Shown here: positions 58,041 through 64,000 of the stretch, piece after piece | Position numbering within the stretch: position 1 is the stretch's first letter | Layout of the letters: the number at the start of each line of letters is the position of its first letter | Source: Nemophila menziesii | Lineage: Eukaryota; Streptophyta; Magnoliopsida; Boraginales; Hydrophyllaceae | Length of the DNA: 64,000 bases | Direction of reading: 5' to 3' | Assembly: GCA_029959085.1 (NCBI GenBank) | Contig: JARWIR010000005.1 | Location: forward strand, 5,458,501-5,522,500 | Made by a program: the position numbers and the translations under genes | The notes under the pieces: model-generated | Told to the model about the DNA's origin: nothing | What the model saw: the letters and a program-made list of their open reading frames with translations, nothing else | The model's database searches: none

Positions 58041-59942
58041 GAACAAATCATAACTAAGAAAGTTTTATTTTGAGCAAATAGTATTTTACACTACAATGTC
58101 ATATTTTAAGACATTAGGAAACAACAAAAACACAATGAGCATATAAAAATGAACTATCTATATTATTTTAACAATATACCTTTTTTATATTATAAGAAAG
58201 ATAAATAATTCCTTACATTTAAAAAAAACTCATGGTTGATGTCATGTCGACGCCACCCAACTTTCTCTTCTCATGTGAAGACACGACACAAATGGGAGCT
58301 CAACCGTGTTCTCGAACCACAACGATGAGAAACTTAAATCTCTTCCACCACCGTGTTCACTGATAACTGTCTCGCGCCACCACATCTCTGCCACCAACAA
58401 AGCTCCATCTTTATGTATGTTTTAGCTACAAACTTCAAACTTACCAACAACCATGACCCTTCTTATTCCTTGTTTTTCAAGCTCCAACAACACTCACAAT
58501 CCAAATCAAGAGCTTGCCACTACCACCAACCACGGCAGGACCTTCAAACTCATATTCTTCTCTTTGAGTAGCAATTAAGTAACCACCACAACTCCTCCAC
58601 CATGGTCATGGAACCTCCAAGCTTCGAGATCCGTGAGCAGCTTGAATTTATAGGGAAGGGAAATTTATTTCTCGTCCTTTGTGATACATTTTTATACATA
58701 TGTGACATAATTTTTGGGGGGTTTAGAGATTAATAGTTGAGATTTATCCCTTAATCTAGCATATTTTGAGTTCTTATATGACCTATGAGATTCAACGTGT
58801 TTTAGAGCGGTTTAAGGTATTATGTGTGTTAATTGTGTAGATCTTAGAAATATGGAGGATCCGAAGATATAATGCTAAGCCTAGGAGTCAAGGAGTTAAG
58901 GAAACACCCAAGAGGAGTGCAAAAGAGTCCAAGAGAAGGCAAGGAGTCTAAAGATTTAATAGAAAATCAAGCTCCAAAACGGGAAAAACATCAATGTCAA
59001 CTTAGAAAAATTATTGTGAACCATTGGACATGAGTTTGAGCGTGACCTTTGACCACAAGTTAGCCCTTGAAGTCTAGTTCACGTGAGAAGAAGCGGAACA
59101 CAATTCTGAGTTGAGACTAAGACGTTACAGACGTTTTGCCAAGACAATGTGGGTTGTCCAGATTTAACTAAACAGTATGCATGCCACTTTTTTCCCACTT
59201 TATGGGCCCAACTATGAGAACTTCGAATTCTAGTGGTATAAAACATCAGTTTTCATCTTTCTAAACATATTTTTCTCTCTTTTATATTACTTTAGGAGAT
59301 AGCGAGAAGTAAGTAGAATAAGACAATAAACAAGAAAAAAATCCAAATTTTACCATTGTACGCCTTATTTTTTAAACTCTTCATTATGGATTTAACATTA
59401 TCCAATCTAGTATAAATCTTAGCATGAACCAAACCTTTAATTATATTGGGATGCATATGTAAGCACCTTTATTTTGGAATAACTTTATAAATTTTTGAAT
59501 TTTTATATTTGATTGAATTGGTGAATTACGTTGTTCTCATTCGTGTTTACATTATTAATTCATTGCCTTGATCATGCATATGAATTAGCATACATTTTGA
59601 ACTATACCTTCGGGTGGGGGGGGGGGGGGGGTTGAACTGAAGACTTATGATAAAACCATTTGATTTTGCCTAGAATAGAAAGATCATAGCAAATCGGATT
59701 ATCAAATAAGGGGTTATTAAAAGATTCGCAGGATCATCTGTTAGAAATTCTTTAAGTTGAATAATAACCCCTAATTACTCGGAAGATATATTTAGGTAGA
59801 CCTTAAAATCCTAATTAACATTAAATTTCCAATTCACCCTAAAATCATACATAATCCTAACTAGTAGGTAATGGTATTTACGGGCATTCCGACTACTTTT
59901 TTCTACTTTTTACATTCTTAATCATCTTATTTCCTTTTCTGT
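58041..59942. other. LTR-like decayed sequence, no genes
   Basis: From about 58680 the composition and landmarks (TTTAGAGATTAATAG, GTGTAGATCTTAG, AGGATCATCTGTTAG) recall the two solo LTRs, but I could not find matching TG/CA ends with a 5-bp duplicate. It includes an 18-20-bp G run at about 59617-59632 and a small possible frame (58353-58571) without known domains. Confidence 0.35.
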
Positions 59943-60378
59943 AGGGCTGTAAATGAACCAAGCGCTCGCGAGCAGCTCGAGCTCCGCTCGGAGAAAAGTT
60001 CGTTCGAGATCGGCTCACATATAAATAAGCTCAAACTCAAGCTCCATTTTAAGATCGATAAGTAAACGAGCGTGCTTGAACTCGACTCGTGAGCTCGTTT
60101 AAAATTTTGAATTATAAATTAATATATTATCTACTTATAAATATATTATTAAACCTTCAATATCAAATTGGATATTTTTAATTTGTTTAGACATTTATTT
60201 TTTTATTAATGTTATGTTTTATATTTTCATACCACACACTCATGAAAGTCTCATTTCAACCATAAAAAATAAATTCTTCATGAGCAACTCGTGTTCGACT
60301 CTAAAAAATATTGTTCTATAAGTTAAACAAACAAACCTATATATCTAGTATTCGGTTTGAGTCGTCTCGTTTGCCGCC
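59943..60378. mobile_element. hAT-like non-autonomous element
   Basis: It begins AGGGCTGTAAATGAACCAAG with CGAGC-rich subterminal repeats (GCTCGCGAGCAGCTCGAGC) and ends ...GAGTCGTCTCGTTTGCCGCC, which is the inverted counterpart (GGCGGCAAACGAGACGAC). This end type is common for hAT elements of plants. No target duplication was confirmed. Confidence 0.5.
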
Positions 60379-61525
60379 AAATTCTTTTGCTTGCAATTTA
60401 GTCATAGAATTAGGCTAAGAATATTTGTTTTATGATAATTTGAATTTGTCCTAATATGTAATAATAATTACTAATGCATAACTTTCTTTCACAACGTTAC
60501 CTTTAATTATGTAAAAAAAAAACATTATCTTTAATAATTGAATATTAGCTCGATGTAGTTGACTCAACTCTCAAGTTATGACATCTCAAGTGACGATGAT
60601 AGTAGTATACAATGTAAGCTATTAGGTGTATTATGATTATGTTGAATTTAAAATTACAACAAGGATCCCTGCATATCTGGTGTTCTACAAATGAACCCCA
60701 TCCCGAAATTTATTACTACTATTTGTAAAGTTGCTTGGTGAACAAGGTCAAAGCTTATGCATGACTATCTTTATGTGTTGTCAGTGTAGTTGCGCTGTTC
60801 ATTTATGCTACAGATTTTCTTTTCATTAAGTCCACGGTTCCGTGATTCACAAAAGGTTACTATAGTTTGACAAAATCATAAATATTGTTCTTAATTTAGT
60901 CTTTCGAAAACGATATGATATTGTATTTAGGTCACCTTACTTGCAATTAGGTACCTTCAATTGAACACAGTTGATAATGTAGAAGGAAGTATAACTAATC
61001 CCATCGGGCCTTTAGGCTTTAACCTATATTTTACATACTTGGGGATGTCTAACTCCTTATTATATTTGAGGATTTTGTATCATCAGTGGGTTAAGCGCTT
61101 TTTTATCTTTTTTTGCATACATAGGTAGGTGATTCGAGTCATTTTTTTAAATCTTCCTAAAAATCAAATCATAATTTCTCCTAATCTTTTATTCATCTCA
61201 TTAAGATACTCTCAATTATACTCAGTATTTCTTTAATAATCATGTCCCATAAATCATTACAAAGGTATATATAACCAGATTAACGTTATAATGGAACGGA
61301 TTACCCCTCTAATTATTTTTTACAAAAAGATATTTGTCCATATAAAACAAAAATTGTATTGTTTTCAAAAAATAAATTTATATTGTCAGCTTTTTGTTTA
61401 ATTTTTTTTCCAAATCTTCCTTAAATTTTCTTTCACTTTTTAAAACTAGTTATATTTATTTTACTTATGGGAGATTTTGTTGTTTACATAAAAATATAGT
61501 TAGTTATTTTCTATAGAAACTTATA
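60379..61525. other. intergenic DNA, nothing recognised
   Basis: No gene or repeat border was supported. Confidence 0.45.
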
Positions 61526-61612
61526 CGGTTAAACCTCTATAAATGAAATTTTTTGGGACTAAAAAAAAACATTCGTTTAGCGAGATTATTTATTTATCGA
61601 TTAATGAAAATA

Positions 61613-63119
<1,507 letters not shown>

Positions 63120-63343
63120 GGTGAATTTACTCATGAATATATTATTAATTTATCGATAAATGAATTTTTATTCATTTAGATAGTATTTTTGTAAATTTTT
63201 ATATTCTCGACAACAAAAACTGCAAATTGTTTCCGACATTGCAAGATACGATCTGAATAACTTGATGTGTCTGAAATAGAAGTTAATAAATTAGATGAAG
63301 ATACCGAAAAATTAACGGATGTCAGTTCTAAGTTACACTATAG

Positions 63344-63650
63344 GTGGACGTCGAACATCTTTTGAACTATCATCACGAGAATGGTGTCGTTATGGAATTG
63401 CCTACCGACGATAAAATTATTGAGACTATACCGAATGATGAGAATGATCCAGAACCAGATGATAGTAGCGTTACACCAAACGTGTCATCAAAAGAAGCAT
63501 ATCAAGCAATAATCATATTACAGAACTACTTTAACAATACGAGCAGGATATTATTGAAATTTTGTTTGCGCTAGGAAAAATCAAGGATGAGGTGACTTTT
63601 TGTGGGAAAAAAAACAAAAAATTATAGATTTTTTTAAAAAAGAATGACTT
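63344..63650 (+). pseudogene. C-terminal remnant of a pogo/CENP-B-like DDE transposase
   Basis: The peptide VVMELPTDDKIIETI...NDPEPDDSSVTPNVSSKEA matches the conserved C-terminal region of plant pogo-like (CENP-B/jerky type) transposases. The continuation (EQDIIEILFALGKIKDEV, about 63543-63595) lies in another frame, so there is a frameshift near 63540. The DNA-binding and DDE parts are gone. The position inside matching terminal repeats agrees with the assignment. Confidence 0.75.
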
Positions 63651-63873
63651 ATTGTATGAATATTATTAATTAAAAAAAATTAATGTATTATATAATGAAT
63701 TGTGATGATTATTCATTTACATTGGGTCTTTAAGAATTTCAAGAAAATTATTCATTAATGCATTTAGTGAGGTTATTCATTTAGTCTCTTAGCCCAAGTC
63801 GGGATCGGAGAAAATTATTCATTTGTCGAGATTATTCATTTATCTAACATTCATTTATCGAGATTTAACTGTA

Positions 63874-64000
63874 GTATATATAATGAATTAGAAAACATAA
63901 TACTGAAATCTATAATATAATTTTTTCATAGTAAAAAAAAATCTGTAATACAATTTCAGATAACCTATAGAGCAATCAACTTGGGAAAAATTCTTACACC
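63874..64000. other. AT-rich flank, nothing recognised
   Basis: Short stretch after the pogo-like element with no visible feature. Confidence 0.4.

Noticed and set aside
58680..59942. Third solo LTR
   Set aside because: Landmarks resemble the other two LTRs but no TG/CA ends with a 5-bp duplicate could be found; kept only as LTR-like sequence.

Overview
This is plant nuclear DNA, almost certainly from a eudicot. It is AT-rich, its genes have many introns with GT-AG borders, and one of them carries a chloroplast transit peptide. Transposable elements of at least six superfamilies fill most of the space between genes. The species cannot be named from the sequence. Only four host genes are supported: (i) 17933-20411 (+), a 14-exon gene for a mitochondrial outer-membrane beta-barrel protein of the OM47 type; (ii) 20760-22427 (+), a two-exon cytochrome P450 of the CYP703A family (pollen-wall sporopollenin synthesis); (iii) 24254-29335 (+), an 8-exon chloroplast DEG1-type protease; (iv) 56141-56959 (-), a single-exon DUF1645 protein. 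From memory, the Arabidopsis DEG1 and OM47 genes carry neighbouring locus numbers (At3g27925 and At3g27930), so (i) and (iii) probably form a conserved gene pair with the P450 lying between them.

Layout. 1-5585: Ty1/copia retrotransposon with an intact polyprotein; its 5' LTR lies before the window and its 3' end cuts into a MITE. 5950-6350: non-coding repeat. 7533-14805: complete PIF/Harbinger transposon (TAA target duplication, matching terminal repeats) with two genes on the minus strand. The transposase has one in-frame stop and the Myb/SANT partner has one frameshift. A 1-kb foldback element is nested in its left arm. 14890-17545: two decayed LINE 3' ends, head to head. 17755-29335: the three-gene host island. 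30966-38343: MITE, second foldback copy, and two copies of an unclassified ~1.4-1.5-kb element (families A and C, the latter split by a 1,579-bp solo LTR). 40027-44274: 5'-truncated but nearly intact LINE with a poly(A) tail. 46362-47761 and 52207-54003: two copies of a second foldback family, the second containing a 384-bp MITE. 49511-51086: another solo LTR. 56141-57221: DUF1645 gene with its promoter. 57313-60378: LINE, LTR-like and hAT-like remnants. 61526-63871: pogo-like DNA transposon relic, split by the third copy (B) of the unclassified element.

Themes. Several Mutator-type non-autonomous elements have exact or near-exact 9-bp target duplications, so boundaries and nesting order can be read directly. 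Introns of the two organelle-protein genes share a ~32-bp, hairpin-forming repeat that has expanded into arrays in DEG1 but is absent from the P450 gene between them. A second recurrent pattern is regularly spaced GAGTACTC/TACTCAG motifs next to a GC-rich GGTCGG-type segment, present in six otherwise different dispersed repeats. No CRISPR array, rRNA, tRNA or prokaryote-like operon was found.
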